Part shown: positions 1 through 8,094 of the stretch, piece after piece
Layout: each line of letters starts with the position of its first letter
Numbering within the stretch: the stretch's first letter is position 1
From: an uncultured Gammaproteobacteria bacterium
GTDB lineage: Bacteria > Pseudomonadota > Gammaproteobacteria > Pseudomonadales > Porticoccaceae
Direction: 5' to 3'
NCBI GenBank assembly: GCA_913060555.1
Contig: CAJXRS010000014.1
Coordinates: 1-40,346 of the forward strand
Length of the DNA: 40,346 bases
Notes under the pieces: model-generated
Told to the model about the DNA's origin: nothing
The model's database searches: none
Seen by the model: the letters and a program-made list of their open reading frames with translations, nothing else
Translations under genes and position numbers: made by a program

Positions 1-25
1 AGCGTCAGATGTGTATAAGAGACAG
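1..25. other. Nextera/Tn5 adapter remnant (artefact)
   Basis: The first 25 bases end in the Tn5 mosaic end AGATGTGTATAAGAGACAG preceded by AGCGTC, which is the 3' part of the Illumina Nextera read-1 transposase adapter. It is the exact reverse complement of the bases near the other end of the window. It is not genomic, and the MYKRQ peptide that opens the ORF at 11 is its translation. Confidence 0.97.
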
Positions 26-589
26 TGTCTCAACGGGGTGCAGCGCAGCCATCTGATCAGCTTCGCCGAGGACGGCGCTCTGCTCACCGAGCTCTTCACG
101 CGCGATGGCGCGGGTACCCTGGTGCTCAAGGATGGCGCCGAGGTGATTCGTCAGGCGACCATCGACGATATCGGCGGCATCCTCGAGCTGATTCAGCCGC
201 TGGAAGAGCAGGGGGTGCTGGTCAAGCGCTCGCGGGAGTTGCTGGAGACCGAAATCTCCCGTTTCTGCGTGGTCGTACACCCGGAGGGGCCAATCGTCAG
301 TTGCGCGGCCCTGTATCCCTTTGCCGACCAGCGGGCCGCCGAGCTGGCCTGTGTCGCCACTCATCCCGATTTTGTCGACCAGGGGCTGGGCAGCCGTTTA
401 CTCGCCCACCTGGAGGCCAGGGCGCGCTCGGAGTACCGGCTCGAGCGCCTGTTCGTGCTTACCACCCAGGCCGAGCACTGGTTTCGGGAGAAGGGCTTCG
501 AGCCGATCGGCATCGAGGATCTGCCCGCCGAAAAGGCCGAACTGTACAACTATCAGCGGCGCTCGAAGATCTTTCAGAAAACGCTGTAA
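26..589 (+). CDS. argA: N-acetylglutamate synthase, C-terminal part (5' truncated)
   Basis: ArgA makes N-acetyl-L-glutamate from glutamate and acetyl-CoA, the first step of arginine biosynthesis. Only the 3' part is present. It opens with LNGVQRSHLISF and LLTELFTRDG, which close the amino-acid-kinase-like domain of proteobacterial ArgA. A full GNAT acetyltransferase domain follows, with the acetyl-CoA loop in VDQGLGSRLL and the late stretch WFREKGFEPIGI. About 187 genomic codons remain of a protein usually near 440 residues. The reading frame enters directly from the adapter, so the start lies off the contig. The downstream gene is convergent. The family assignment is firm because the ArgA-specific linker is present as well as the generic GNAT fold. 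Confidence 0.95.
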   Translation, partial: CLNGVQRSHLISFAEDGALLTELFTRDGAGTLVLKDGAEVIRQATIDDIGGILELIQPLEEQGVLVKRSRELLETEISRFCVVVHPEGPIVSCAALYPFADQRAAELACVATHPDFVDQGLGSRLLAHLEARARSEYRLERLFVLTTQAEHWFREKGFEPIGIEDLPAEKAELYNYQRRSKIFQKTL

Positions 590-590
590 A

Positions 591-611
591 GGGGGCGGCG
601 GAGACCGCCCC
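591..611 (-). terminator. Possible terminator for the ABM-domain gene
   Basis: A GC-only inverted repeat (GGGGCGG / CCGCCCC, 6-base loop) lies in the gap between argA and the convergent gene at 626. Read on the minus strand it is followed by CTTTA, a short T run. No T run follows on the plus strand, so it suits the minus-strand gene better. The short T run makes the call weak. Confidence 0.35.
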
Positions 612-625
612 GCGCCCGGCCCGGA

Positions 626-916
626 TCAGGCCTTCTTGTCGAAGTAGCGGATCGAGGGTTCCGCGGATACCCAGTTGCCGAGTTGGCCGATCACCCCCGT
701 TTCGGTGCGCCAGGCGAAGTATTTCTCGTAGGCTTCGCGCGACTCCCATTGCTCGATGGCGACGATATTGGTGGGATCGTCCTGATTCTGGTGCGCGTAG
801 ACTTCGATGCAGCCCGGATAGCTGCGGGTCTCCGGCAGCAGGGCCGCCAGCCCCTGAAGGGTCTCGTCGACGCATTCGGGTTTGACTTTCAGTTCCAGCA
901 GTACGGTGCAGGCCAT
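626..916 (-). CDS. Antibiotic-biosynthesis-monooxygenase (ABM) domain protein
   Basis: A 96-residue protein that is a single ferredoxin-like ABM domain of the YgiN/quinol monooxygenase type. Visible family features are the opening LLELKVKPECVDE, the central YPGCIEVYAHQNQDDP and IVAIEQWESREAYEKYFAW. Small ABM proteins act as dimeric cofactor-free monooxygenases or as stress-linked enzymes on quinone-like compounds; the substrate cannot be read here. The ATG at 916 has a good GGAGAA ribosome site about 6 bases upstream on the minus strand. It shares its strand with the methyltransferase at 1021, with a gap of about 100 bases, so co-transcription is possible. Fold assignment is confident; exact function is unknown. 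Confidence 0.8.
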   Translation of the reverse strand: MACTVLLELKVKPECVDETLQGLAALLPETRSYPGCIEVYAHQNQDDPTNIVAIEQWESREAYEKYFAWRTETGVIGQLGNWVSAEPSIRYFDKKA

Positions 917-1020
917 GATGATTCTCCGGCTCGTTATGGTTGGTTGGTGAAAAATTTCCGCCCCTGCGGGCTGGGAATACTAACAGGTTGTCACAAAATC
1001 TCGCGCGGTCGGGCGCGGCC

Positions 1021-1641
1021 TCAGCCGATTTGCGCCACGCCCCAGTAGTTGTAGCCCAGCAGCCGCGGCGTGGAAGGGAGGTACATGCTGTCCAGTTGTG
1101 CAACCGCAAAACCGCCCTCCTCGATCAGTGCGGGAATCGGGCGGTTGAGATTGCAGCCACCGGCGAGCTTCTTCCACAGCGGATTGACGCGCTCCTGCCA
1201 GCGGCGCACCCCGGCGTCCGGGGCGCGGCCGTGCTCGGAGAAGATCAGCCGGCCCCCCGGCTTCAACACCCGGCGCATCTGCCGCAGTGCCCCGTGCCAG
1301 TCGGGAATGGTGCACAGCGTATAGGTTAGCAGCACGGTGTCGACGCTGTTGTCCTCCAGGGGGATCTCTTCCCCGGGCAGGTCGATCAGCCGGACCTCCA
1401 CTGGGGACTGGGTCAGGTTCTTGCGCGCCTTGTCGCGCATCGCCGCCGAGGGCTCCAGGCCCCAGACGAACTCCACCCTGGCGGGATCGTAATAGGGCAG
1501 GTTGAGCGCCGAACCCATGCCCACCTCCAGCACCCGGCCCTCACACAGGGGGACCACCTTGCGGCGCTGGTAGAGGATGGGCTTGGTGGCGCAGGCGAAG
1601 TTGATGAAGGGTGCCAGGCAAAATCTCTCATAGCAGCTCAA
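1021..1641 (-). CDS. Class I SAM-dependent methyltransferase
   Basis: A 206-residue methyltransferase of the Methyltransf_11 type. Motif I (the AdoMet glycine loop) is GRVLEVGMGSALN at about residues 35-47. Motif II lies around WGLEPSAAM, the motif IV region is DTVLLTYTLCTIPD, and the post-motif region is VLKPGGRLIFSEHG. The closing YNYWGVAQ resembles small-molecule or phospholipid methyltransferases related to METTL7. The substrate is unknown. No in-frame ATG is available near the N-terminus; the best start is TTG at 1641 with GGAG about 10 bases upstream. The next gene upstream is divergent (1883). Confidence 0.82.
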   Translation of the reverse strand: MSCYERFCLAPFINFACATKPILYQRRKVVPLCEGRVLEVGMGSALNLPYYDPARVEFVWGLEPSAAMRDKARKNLTQSPVEVRLIDLPGEEIPLEDNSVDTVLLTYTLCTIPDWHGALRQMRRVLKPGGRLIFSEHGRAPDAGVRRWQERVNPLWKKLAGGCNLNRPIPALIEEGGFAVAQLDSMYLPSTPRLLGYNYWGVAQIG

Positions 1642-1882
1642 GGGGCGATACTCCGGGCGATGCCATTGCCCGTTCCCCAGCGGTTTCCGGGTTGGCGTTA
1701 GGCTGATACATCAGAGATTATCCCAAGGGTGATCGGTTGGCGAGGGGTCGGCGGCCGCGAACCGTTGCCGGTGGAGCGAAGGTTGGATCCCTCTATTGGG
1801 TACACTGGAGCCTTCGCGAACCGGTGCCAAGGCCGGGCGGGCCGGTGACCCGGCGAGGACACATGACAAGAGGTGCTCGAGC
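1642..1882. other. Intergenic gap between divergent genes
   Basis: About 240 bases separate the divergent methyltransferase and CoA-transferase genes, so both promoters should lie here. I looked for -35/-10 pairs; TACACT at 1801 resembles a -10 box but has no well-spaced -35 partner. No RNA gene or repeat was recognised. Confidence 0.4.
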
Positions 1883-3088
1883 ATGAATCCACCCCTGACC
1901 GGCATCCGCGTCTTGGAGCTGAACCGAGTCGCCCCCGGCGCCTTCTGCACCATGATGCTCGGCGACATGGGCGCTGAAGTGATCCGCATCGAGACCCCCA
2001 GGCGGGCCGCTGCCGGCAAGGACATGGACGCTACCCGCGACGATCTCTGGGAGCGCTCCGAGTTCGCCAACCGCAACAAGCGCAGCATGACGCTGAATCT
2101 CAAGGCGCCGGAGGCACAGCAAATATTGCACCGCCTGACCGAGGATGCCGACGTGGTGGTGGAGGGATTCCGCCCCGGGGTGGCGGCGCGGCTGGGCGCC
2201 GACTATGCGACCTTGAGCGCGCTCAATCCGCGACTGGTGTACTGCTCCTTGTCGGGCTTCGGTCAGGATGGGCCCTATCGCGACCGCGCCGGACACGATC
2301 TCAACTATCTGGCCATCGCCGGCGTGCTCGGACAACTGGGCGCGCCGGACACGGCGCCGCCGATTCCGCTCAATCTGGTGGCCGATTACGCGGGTGCCTC
2401 GCTGCACGGGGTGATCGGCATCCTGCTGGCACTGTTCGCCCGCCAGACCACGGGCCGCGGTCAGCAGGTCGATATCGCCTATCTGGACACCGCCTTCGCG
2501 CTGCTCACCGCGGTACCCGGCATCCGCAACTATCTCGTGGGCGGCGCCGAACCCAGGCGTGGCGAGAACGTGTTCGCCGGCGAGCATCCCTATTACGCGC
2601 TGTACCGCACCCGGGACGACCGCTGGCTGTCGGTGGGCTGCATGGAGCCCTGGCTGTGGGACAACTTCTGCAAGGCCGTGGGGCGGCCGGAGCTGAGCAC
2701 CCAGGGCATGCACGGCACGGACTTCCACAGGCCGCCGAGCACCGCCCAGCGGGCCGCCAAGGCCGAGCTCGATGCCCTGATCCGCACCCGCACCCTGGCC
2801 GAATGGGAGCAGCTCCTGGCCGACGCCGATGTCTGTATCGGCCGGGTGAACGGCTTTGCCGAAGCGGTCGCCGATCCCCAGTTGCGGCACCGCCAGATGC
2901 TGCTGCCGCTCGGCGATCCGGAACAGCCGCAGGCGCTGCAACCGGGCATGGCCATCAAGCTCGGCGCCACCCCGGGGTCGATCCGCAGCCTGCCGGCGCG
3001 CACCGGCCAACACACGGCGGCGATCCTGGCCGAGCTCGGTTACAGCGACGCCGAGATTGAAAAGCTGGGTCGGCTGCAAGCCATCTGA
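1883..3088 (+). CDS. CoA-transferase family III, alpha-methylacyl-CoA racemase-like
   Basis: A 401-residue CaiB/BaiF family protein. It opens with [33 protein letters not shown], the family's CoA-binding N-terminus. The racemase subgroup is indicated by [13 protein letters not shown] (His138) and [12 protein letters not shown] (Asp168). These sit 30 residues apart, as do the catalytic His126/Asp156 pair of the Mycobacterium enzyme MCR. It therefore probably epimerises 2-methylacyl-CoA esters before beta-oxidation rather than moving CoA between acids. The ATG at 1883 is preceded by AGAGG; the longer ORF start at 1796 lacks homologous sequence. The nearest same-strand neighbour is ilvD, about 90 bases downstream, with no obvious functional link. 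Confidence 0.87.
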   Translation: MNPPLTGIRVLELNRVAPGAFCTMMLGDMGAEVIRIETPRRAAAGKDMDATRDDLWERSEFANRNKRSMTLNLKAPEAQQILHRLTEDADVVVEGFRPGVAARLGADYATLSALNPRLVYCSLSGFGQDGPYRDRAGHDLNYLAIAGVLGQLGAPDTAPPIPLNLVADYAGASLHGVIGILLALFARQTTGRGQQVDIAYLDTAFALLTAVPGIRNYLVGGAEPRRGENVFAGEHPYYALYRTRDDRWLSVGCMEPWLWDNFCKAVGRPELSTQGMHGTDFHRPPSTAQRAAKAELDALIRTRTLAEWEQLLADADVCIGRVNGFAEAVADPQLRHRQMLLPLGDPEQPQALQPGMAIKLGATPGSIRSLPARTGQHTAAILAELGYSDAEIEKLGRLQAI

Positions 3089-3177
3089 GGGATGCCCGCG
3101 GCGTTGCGCAATACCGGCCGCGGTCCACTCTGGTATGCTCCGGGCCCGGTTTTTGCCCGTTTGCGCAGGGGTTGACC

Positions 3178-5010
3178 ATGCCCACTTACCGCTCCCATAC
3201 CACGACCCGTGGTCGCAATATGGCGGGTGCGCGCTCGCTGTGGCGGGCGACCGGGATGAAAGACGGGGACTTCGACAAACCCATTATCGCGGTCGCCAAC
3301 TCCTTTACCCAGTTCGTGCCCGGCCATGTCCACCTTAAAGACCTGGGCCAGCTGGTAATCAGTGAGATCGAAAAAGCCGGCGGCGTCGGCAAGGAATTCA
3401 ACACCATCGCCGTGGACGACGGCATCGCCATGGGCCACGACGGCATGCTCTATTCGCTGCCGTCGCGGGACATCATCGCCGACTCGGTGGAGTACATGGT
3501 CAATGCCCACTGTGCCGATGCCCTGGTGTGCATCTCCAACTGCGACAAGATCACTCCCGGCATGCTGATGGCCGCGCTGCGGCTCAATATCCCCACGGTG
3601 TTTGTCTCCGGCGGCCCCATGGAGGCCGGCAAGACCCGCCTCGCCGAGCACAAGCTGGATCTGGTCGATGCCATGGTGATCGCCGTGGACGACAGCGCCA
3701 GTGACGAGCAGGTCGATGAGTACGAGCGCTCCGCCTGTCCCACCTGCGGTTCCTGCTCGGGCATGTTCACCGCCAATTCGATGAACTGCCTGACCGAGGC
3801 GCTGGGCCTGTCGCTGCCCGGCAACGGCTCGATGCTGGCCACCCACGCCGACCGCGAGCGGCTGTTCCGCGACGCCGGCCGCCTGGTGGTCGAGCTCGCC
3901 CGCCGCCACTACGAGGAGGACGACTACCGGGTGGTGCCGCGCTCCATCGCCAGTTTCGAAGCGTTCGAGAATGCCATGACCCTGGATATCGCCATGGGTG
4001 GCTCCACCAACACCATCCTCCATCTGCTCGCCGCGGCCCAGGAGGCCGAAGTCGAGTTCACCATGGCCGATATCGACCGCCTGTCGCGCAAGGTGCCCAA
4101 CCTGTGCAAGGTGGCGCCCAGCACGCCCCAGTACCACATGGAGGATGTGCATCGTGCCGGCGGGGTGATGGGCATCCTCGGCGAACTGGACCGGGGCGGG
4201 CTGCTGCACACGGATGTCGGCACGGTCCACGCGCCCACACTGAAGCAGGCCCTGGACATCTGGGATCTGGCGCGCGAGCCCGCCGCCGAGGTCCGCGAGT
4301 TCTACCGCGCCGGCCCCGCGGGCGTGCCGTCTCAGGTCGCCTTCAGCCAGAACACCCGCTGGCCCAGCCTGGATGTCGATCGCCAGGGCGGCTGCATCCG
4401 CGCCCTGGAGCACGCCTACAGCCACGAAGGGGGGCTGGCGGTGCTCTACGGCAATCTTGCGGCCGACGGCTGCGTGGTGAAGACCGCGGGCGTCGATGAG
4501 TCCATCCTGGTGTTCGAGGGTCCGGCACAGGTGGTGGAGAGCCAGGAGGAGGCGGTCGACGACATCCTCCACGACCGCGTCGAGGCGGGCGCCGTGGTGG
4601 TGGTGCGCTACGAGGGTCCGCGCGGCGGGCCGGGCATGCAGGAGATGCTCTACCCGACCAGTTACCTGAAGTCGAAGGGGCTGGGCAAGGTCTGCGCCCT
4701 GGTCACCGACGGCCGTTTCTCGGGCGGCACCTCGGGCCTGTCGATCGGCCATGTGTCCCCCGAGGCGGCCGCCGGTGGCACCATCGGGCTGGTCGAGAAC
4801 GGCGATCGCATCCGCATCGATATCCCCGCGCGGACCATCGAGCTGCTGGTTGGAGATGCCGAACTGGCTGAACGCCGCGAGGGTCGCGAGCGGATCGGCT
4901 GGCAGCCGGCCCATCAGCGTCCGCGGCGGGTGTCGGCTGCCCTGCGCGCCTACGCCAAGCTGGCCACCAGCGCCGACCGCGGCGCGGTGCGCGACCTGAC
5001 GCAACTGTAG
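3178..5010 (+). CDS. ilvD: Dihydroxy-acid dehydratase
   Basis: IlvD dehydrates 2,3-dihydroxy-isovalerate or -methylvalerate to the 2-keto acids in valine, isoleucine and leucine synthesis. The 610-residue product (E. coli about 616) has the Fe-S and substrate motifs [10 protein letters not shown] (Cys122) and [19 protein letters not shown] (Cys187-193). It also has the late [13 protein letters not shown] block. I chose the ATG at 3178 because the protein then begins [19 protein letters not shown], matching the E. coli start; the track's TTG two codons upstream is less likely. AGGGG lies just upstream. No leader peptide or attenuator is visible in the 89-base gap before it. It is convergent with folA. 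Confidence 0.97.
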   Translation: MPTYRSHTTTRGRNMAGARSLWRATGMKDGDFDKPIIAVANSFTQFVPGHVHLKDLGQLVISEIEKAGGVGKEFNTIAVDDGIAMGHDGMLYSLPSRDIIADSVEYMVNAHCADALVCISNCDKITPGMLMAALRLNIPTVFVSGGPMEAGKTRLAEHKLDLVDAMVIAVDDSASDEQVDEYERSACPTCGSCSGMFTANSMNCLTEALGLSLPGNGSMLATHADRERLFRDAGRLVVELARRHYEEDDYRVVPRSIASFEAFENAMTLDIAMGGSTNTILHLLAAAQEAEVEFTMADIDRLSRKVPNLCKVAPSTPQYHMEDVHRAGGVMGILGELDRGGLLHTDVGTVHAPTLKQALDIWDLAREPAAEVREFYRAGPAGVPSQVAFSQNTRWPSLDVDRQGGCIRALEHAYSHEGGLAVLYGNLAADGCVVKTAGVDESILVFEGPAQVVESQEEAVDDILHDRVEAGAVVVVRYEGPRGGPGMQEMLYPTSYLKSKGLGKVCALVTDGRFSGGTSGLSIGHVSPEAAAGGTIGLVENGDRIRIDIPARTIELLVGDAELAERREGRERIGWQPAHQRPRRVSAALRAYAKLATSADRGAVRDLTQL

Positions 5011-5113
5011 GTGGCCAGTGGGCCACGCGGCTAATTAGGTAACACTCAGAGCCACTGTGCTGGTGCGAATCAAGGCGCGTTTCGCAGGGAATGGTTGTTC
5101 CCTTGCCAACCCA
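5011..5113. other. Intergenic region with two small inverted repeats
   Basis: This gap between the convergent ilvD and folA genes holds GTGGCC-AGTG-GGCCAC right at the ilvD stop and AGGGAA-TGGTTG-TTCCCT at 5086-5103. Neither is followed by a T run on the + strand, so intrinsic termination is uncertain. No ORF or RNA gene is recognised. Confidence 0.5.
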
Positions 5114-5605
5114 CTAGGGACGGCGTTGCAGGGTGACGAACGCGTAGGCCGGATGCCCGGCCTGCGCTGGGTGTTCCTCGCGGGCGCATTCCTCCCAGCA
5201 GCGGTGGTCGAGATCCGGAAAGAAGGTATCGCCCGTCACCTCCAGGTCCAGCCGGGTCAGATAGATCCGGGTCGCGCGCGCCAGGCACTGCGCGTAGATT
5301 TGGGCGCCGCCGATCACGAATACCAGCTCGTCCCGGGCCGCCGCCGCGGCGATGGCCGCCTCCAGGGTCGGCGTCACCACCGCACCCGGGGCGTTGAAGC
5401 CGGGATTTCTGCTCACCACGATATTGTCCCGCCCCGGCAGCGGCCGGCCGATGGACTCGAAGGTGCGGCGGCCCATGACGATGGGGTGCCCCAGGGTCAG
5501 CGCCTTGAAGCGGCGCAGGTCGGCGGGCAGGTGCCAGGGCAGGGCGTTGCCGGCGCCGATCACGCCATTGGCGGCGACGGCGGCGATGAGCGCGATCTCG
5601 GTCAC
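5114..5605 (-). CDS. folA: Dihydrofolate reductase
   Basis: FolA reduces dihydrofolate to tetrahydrofolate with NADPH, regenerating the cofactor oxidised by ThyA. With a GTG start at 5605 the protein is 163 residues and begins (M)TEIALIAAVAANGVIG, the canonical DHFR first strand. Asp29 in LPWHLPADLRRFK is the catalytic acid (Asp27 in E. coli). MGRRTFESIGRPLPGR and FVIGGAQIY are the NADPH-binding segments. The longer ORF start at 5698 only reads through the thyA end. The GTG lies 7 bases after the thyA stop with a GGCGGGG ribosome site between them, so it is translated from the thyA message. Confidence 0.96.
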   Translation of the reverse strand: MTEIALIAAVAANGVIGAGNALPWHLPADLRRFKALTLGHPIVMGRRTFESIGRPLPGRDNIVVSRNPGFNAPGAVVTPTLEAAIAAAAARDELVFVIGGAQIYAQCLARATRIYLTRLDLEVTGDTFFPDLDHRCWEECAREEHPAQAGHPAYAFVTLQRRP

Positions 5606-5612
5606 CCCCGCC

Positions 5613-6446
5613 TCAGACCGCGATGGGTGCCGGGATGCCCGGGTGGGGATCATAGCCTTCGAGGCGGAAATCCGGGTAGCGGAAGGCGAACAGATCATCG
5701 ACCTGCGGATCGAGATGCAGGGTCGGCAGCGGCCGGGGCGCCCGGCTCAGCTGCAGATCCGCCTGCTCCAGGTGATTCAGATACAGGTGGGCGTCGCCCA
5801 GGGTGTGGACGAACTCGCCCGGCGCCAGCCCGGTCACCTGAGCCACCATCAGGGTGAGCAACGCATAGCTGGCGATGTTGAAGGGCACCCCCAGAAAGAC
5901 ATCGGCGCTGCGCTGGTAGAGCTGGCAGGACAGCCGCCCCTGCGCCACATGGAACTGGAACAGGGTATGACAGGGCGCCAGCGCCATGCGTCCGGCGGCA
6001 GCATTGTCCCGGGGGGAGCGACTTTCGTCCGGCAGGTCGGCCGGGTTCCAGGCCGACACCAGCAGGCGGCGCGAATCCGGGCGCGCGCGCAGTTGCGCGA
6101 TCAGTTCGGCGAGCTGATCGATTTGACCGCCGCGGCCGTCCGGCCAGGAGCGCCACTGGGCCCCGTAGACGGGGCCGAGATCGCCGTCGGCGGTTGCCCA
6201 CTCGTCCCAGATGCTGACGCCGTTGCGTTTCAGATAGCCGATGTTGGTATCGCCGGCCAGAAACCACAGCAGCTCGTGGATGATCGACTTCAGGTGCACC
6301 TTCTTGGTGGTGACCAGCGGAAAGCCGGCGCTGAGGTCGAAGCGCATCTGGTGGCCGAACACCGACAGGGTGCCGGTGCCGGTGCGGTCACCTTTGTGGA
6401 CCCCCTGGGTGCGCACGTGGCGCATCAGATCGAGGTATTGCTCCAT
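5613..6446 (-). CDS. thyA: Thymidylate synthase
   Basis: ThyA methylates dUMP to dTMP using methylene-tetrahydrofolate. The 277-residue product has the nucleophile Cys159 in [12 protein letters not shown], the phosphate-binding Arg-containing motif [21 protein letters not shown], and [22 protein letters not shown]. Compared with E. coli ThyA (264 residues) there is a 13-residue insertion ([13 protein letters not shown]) just before the catalytic loop; similar insertions occur in other bacterial ThyA proteins. The ATG at 6446 has GGGAAAG upstream and lies 14 bases after the lgt stop. The order lgt-thyA-folA matches a single operon supplying lipoprotein processing, dTMP and folate recycling. 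Confidence 0.97.
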   Translation of the reverse strand: MEQYLDLMRHVRTQGVHKGDRTGTGTLSVFGHQMRFDLSAGFPLVTTKKVHLKSIIHELLWFLAGDTNIGYLKRNGVSIWDEWATADGDLGPVYGAQWRSWPDGRGGQIDQLAELIAQLRARPDSRRLLVSAWNPADLPDESRSPRDNAAAGRMALAPCHTLFQFHVAQGRLSCQLYQRSADVFLGVPFNIASYALLTLMVAQVTGLAPGEFVHTLGDAHLYLNHLEQADLQLSRAPRPLPTLHLDPQVDDLFAFRYPDFRLEGYDPHPGIPAPIAV

Positions 6447-6460
6447 GGCTTTCCCGGCAG

Positions 6461-7264
6461 TCAGCGGGCGGCGTTCGCGCGCCGGTCACGGTAGAAGGCC
6501 CAGACCATGAGCGCAACCCCAGCCGCGAACATGGGCAGGCTGAGTAGCTGGCCGCGGGTCAGCCAGCCGAACAGGTCGAAGCCGATGTGGCGGTCGGGTT
6601 CGCGCACGAACTCCACCAGGAACCGAAACAGCGCATAGAGGATGAGAAACAACCCGCCCACGGCGCCGGCCGGACGCGGTCGGCGCGAATACCAAAAGAG
6701 GACGGCGAACAGCACCCCGCCCTCCAACGTTGCCTGGTAGAGCTGGGAGGGGTGCCGGGCGAGCCCTTCCGGGTCGCGGGGGAAGACCATCGCCCAGGGT
6801 ACGTCCGACGGCCGGCCCCAGAGCTCCTGGCCGATGAAATTGCCGATCCGGCCCAGCCCGAGCCCGATGGGTACCAGGGGGACGGCGAAATCGGCGACTG
6901 CCAGAAAGGGCCGGCCGATCCTGCGCGCGTACTGCCACAGAGCGATCAACACCCCGAGCAGGCCACCGTGGAAGGCCATGCCCCCCTCCCAGATGCGAAA
7001 AATCCACAGGGGGTCGGCGAGCCAGGTATCCAGATTGTAGAACAGCCCCGAGCCCAGGCGGCCGCCGATCACCACGCCCAGCGCGCAGTACACCACCAGA
7101 TCCTCGACCTGATCACGGGCCACGGGCGCCCAGGGTTGGCGGGTACGCCGCACCGCGAGCAGCCAGGCAGTGGCGAAGCCCAGCAGATACATGAGCCCGT
7201 ACCAGTGGATCTGCAGCGGCCCCAGCTCCAGGGCCACGGGGTCGATAGTGGGATAGCGCAGCAT
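6461..7264 (-). CDS. lgt: Prolipoprotein diacylglyceryl transferase
   Basis: Lgt is the inner-membrane enzyme that adds diacylglycerol from phosphatidylglycerol to the lipobox cysteine of prolipoproteins. The 267-residue protein begins [30 protein letters not shown], typical of Lgt. It carries HGGLLGVL and the signature [16 protein letters not shown] in the middle, and has about seven hydrophobic segments. [12 protein letters not shown] is another conserved stretch. It sits upstream of thyA on the same strand, as in E. coli and Pseudomonas, and 19 bases downstream of the HAD phosphatase. It would act on lipoproteins such as LpoA and the BON protein encoded elsewhere in the window. Confidence 0.97.
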   Translation of the reverse strand: MLRYPTIDPVALELGPLQIHWYGLMYLLGFATAWLLAVRRTRQPWAPVARDQVEDLVVYCALGVVIGGRLGSGLFYNLDTWLADPLWIFRIWEGGMAFHGGLLGVLIALWQYARRIGRPFLAVADFAVPLVPIGLGLGRIGNFIGQELWGRPSDVPWAMVFPRDPEGLARHPSQLYQATLEGGVLFAVLFWYSRRPRPAGAVGGLFLILYALFRFLVEFVREPDRHIGFDLFGWLTRGQLLSLPMFAAGVALMVWAFYRDRRANAAR

Positions 7265-7283
7265 GGCGGTCAGTTGCCGGAGT

Positions 7284-7943
7284 TCATCGGTCGCGCAGGC
7301 TGATCACCGGCCAGCCGCGTTCCCTGGCGATCGCCCGCAGGGCTTGGTCCGGATCCACCGCCACCGGATGGGCCACCGCTTCCAGCAGCGGCAGGTCGTT
7401 GATCGAGTCGCTGTAGAAGTGGCTGTTGTCCAGGGTCAGCCCCTGGTCGGTGAGCCACAGGCGCACGCGGCTGAGCTTGCCCGGGCCGAAGCTGGGTTCG
7501 CCGATGACCCGGCCGGTGTAGCGTCCGCCGACCATCTCCGGCTCGGTGGCGATGATGTCCGGGATGCCCAGGCGCAGGCAGATGGGCTCCACCACGAAGC
7601 GGTTGGTCGCGGTGACGATCACCGGCCGGTGACCGCGCTCGCGGTGGCTGAGTACCAGGCGTTCCGCGCCGGGCAGCCACAGGGGCGCGATCACCTCGGC
7701 CATGAAGCGTTCGCGCAATGCCTCCAGCTCGGCCGGCTCGGCGGCGGCCAGGGGCGCCAGCGCAAAGCGCAGATAGGCATGGATATCCAGCTGGCCGCGC
7801 CGGTAATCTGCGTAGAAGCGCTCGTTGGCGGCCCGATACACTTCGGGGTCCACCTTGCCGACACCTACCAGGAACTCGCCCCAGGAATAGTCGCTGTCAC
7901 CGGCGATCAGGGTGTTGTCGAGGTCGAACAGGGCGAGCTGCAT
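7284..7943 (-). CDS. HAD-IB family phosphatase (SerB/CicA-like)
   Basis: A 219-residue haloacid-dehalogenase-fold hydrolase. Motif I is [14 protein letters not shown] with nucleophile Asp7 and acid/base Asp9. Motif II is VIVTATN, the conserved Lys region lies around GPGKLSRV, and motif III is [17 protein letters not shown]. This is the HAD-IB subgroup, which includes phosphoserine phosphatase-like and CicA proteins; the physiological substrate is unknown. An orthologue sits a few genes from lgt-thyA in Pseudomonas, so the neighbourhood is conserved. The ATG at 7943 has AGGATC upstream on the minus strand. It is the first gene of the apparent HAD-lgt-thyA-folA run and is divergent from the large membrane protein at 8095. 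Confidence 0.88.
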   Translation of the reverse strand: MQLALFDLDNTLIAGDSDYSWGEFLVGVGKVDPEVYRAANERFYADYRRGQLDIHAYLRFALAPLAAAEPAELEALRERFMAEVIAPLWLPGAERLVLSHRERGHRPVIVTATNRFVVEPICLRLGIPDIIATEPEMVGGRYTGRVIGEPSFGPGKLSRVRLWLTDQGLTLDNSHFYSDSINDLPLLEAVAHPVAVDPDQALRAIARERGWPVISLRDR

Positions 7944-8094
7944 GGGATCCTGGGTCCGCGCGGATCGCGCTTGGCGGTGCGGGCGGGCAGCTTAGACGGA
8001 TTCCCGGCGCGGCTCAATTGCACTGCTCCGCATTGGCGCGCCAGACGCCTCCGACCTGCTACATTGGGCGCGGTCCGTACAGGGATGTCTGCCC

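Noticed and set aside
1801-1806. Promoter -10 (TACACT) for the CoA-transferase gene
   Set aside because: No -35-like hexamer lies 15-19 bases upstream.
3089-3177. Branched-chain amino-acid attenuator or riboswitch upstream of ilvD
   Set aside because: The gap is only 89 bases, has no Leu/Val/Ile-rich leader peptide and no terminator hairpin.
3040-5004. 654-residue minus-strand ORF antisense to ilvD
   Set aside because: It mirrors a fully conserved ilvD in high-GC DNA, is low-complexity and has no recognisable domain.
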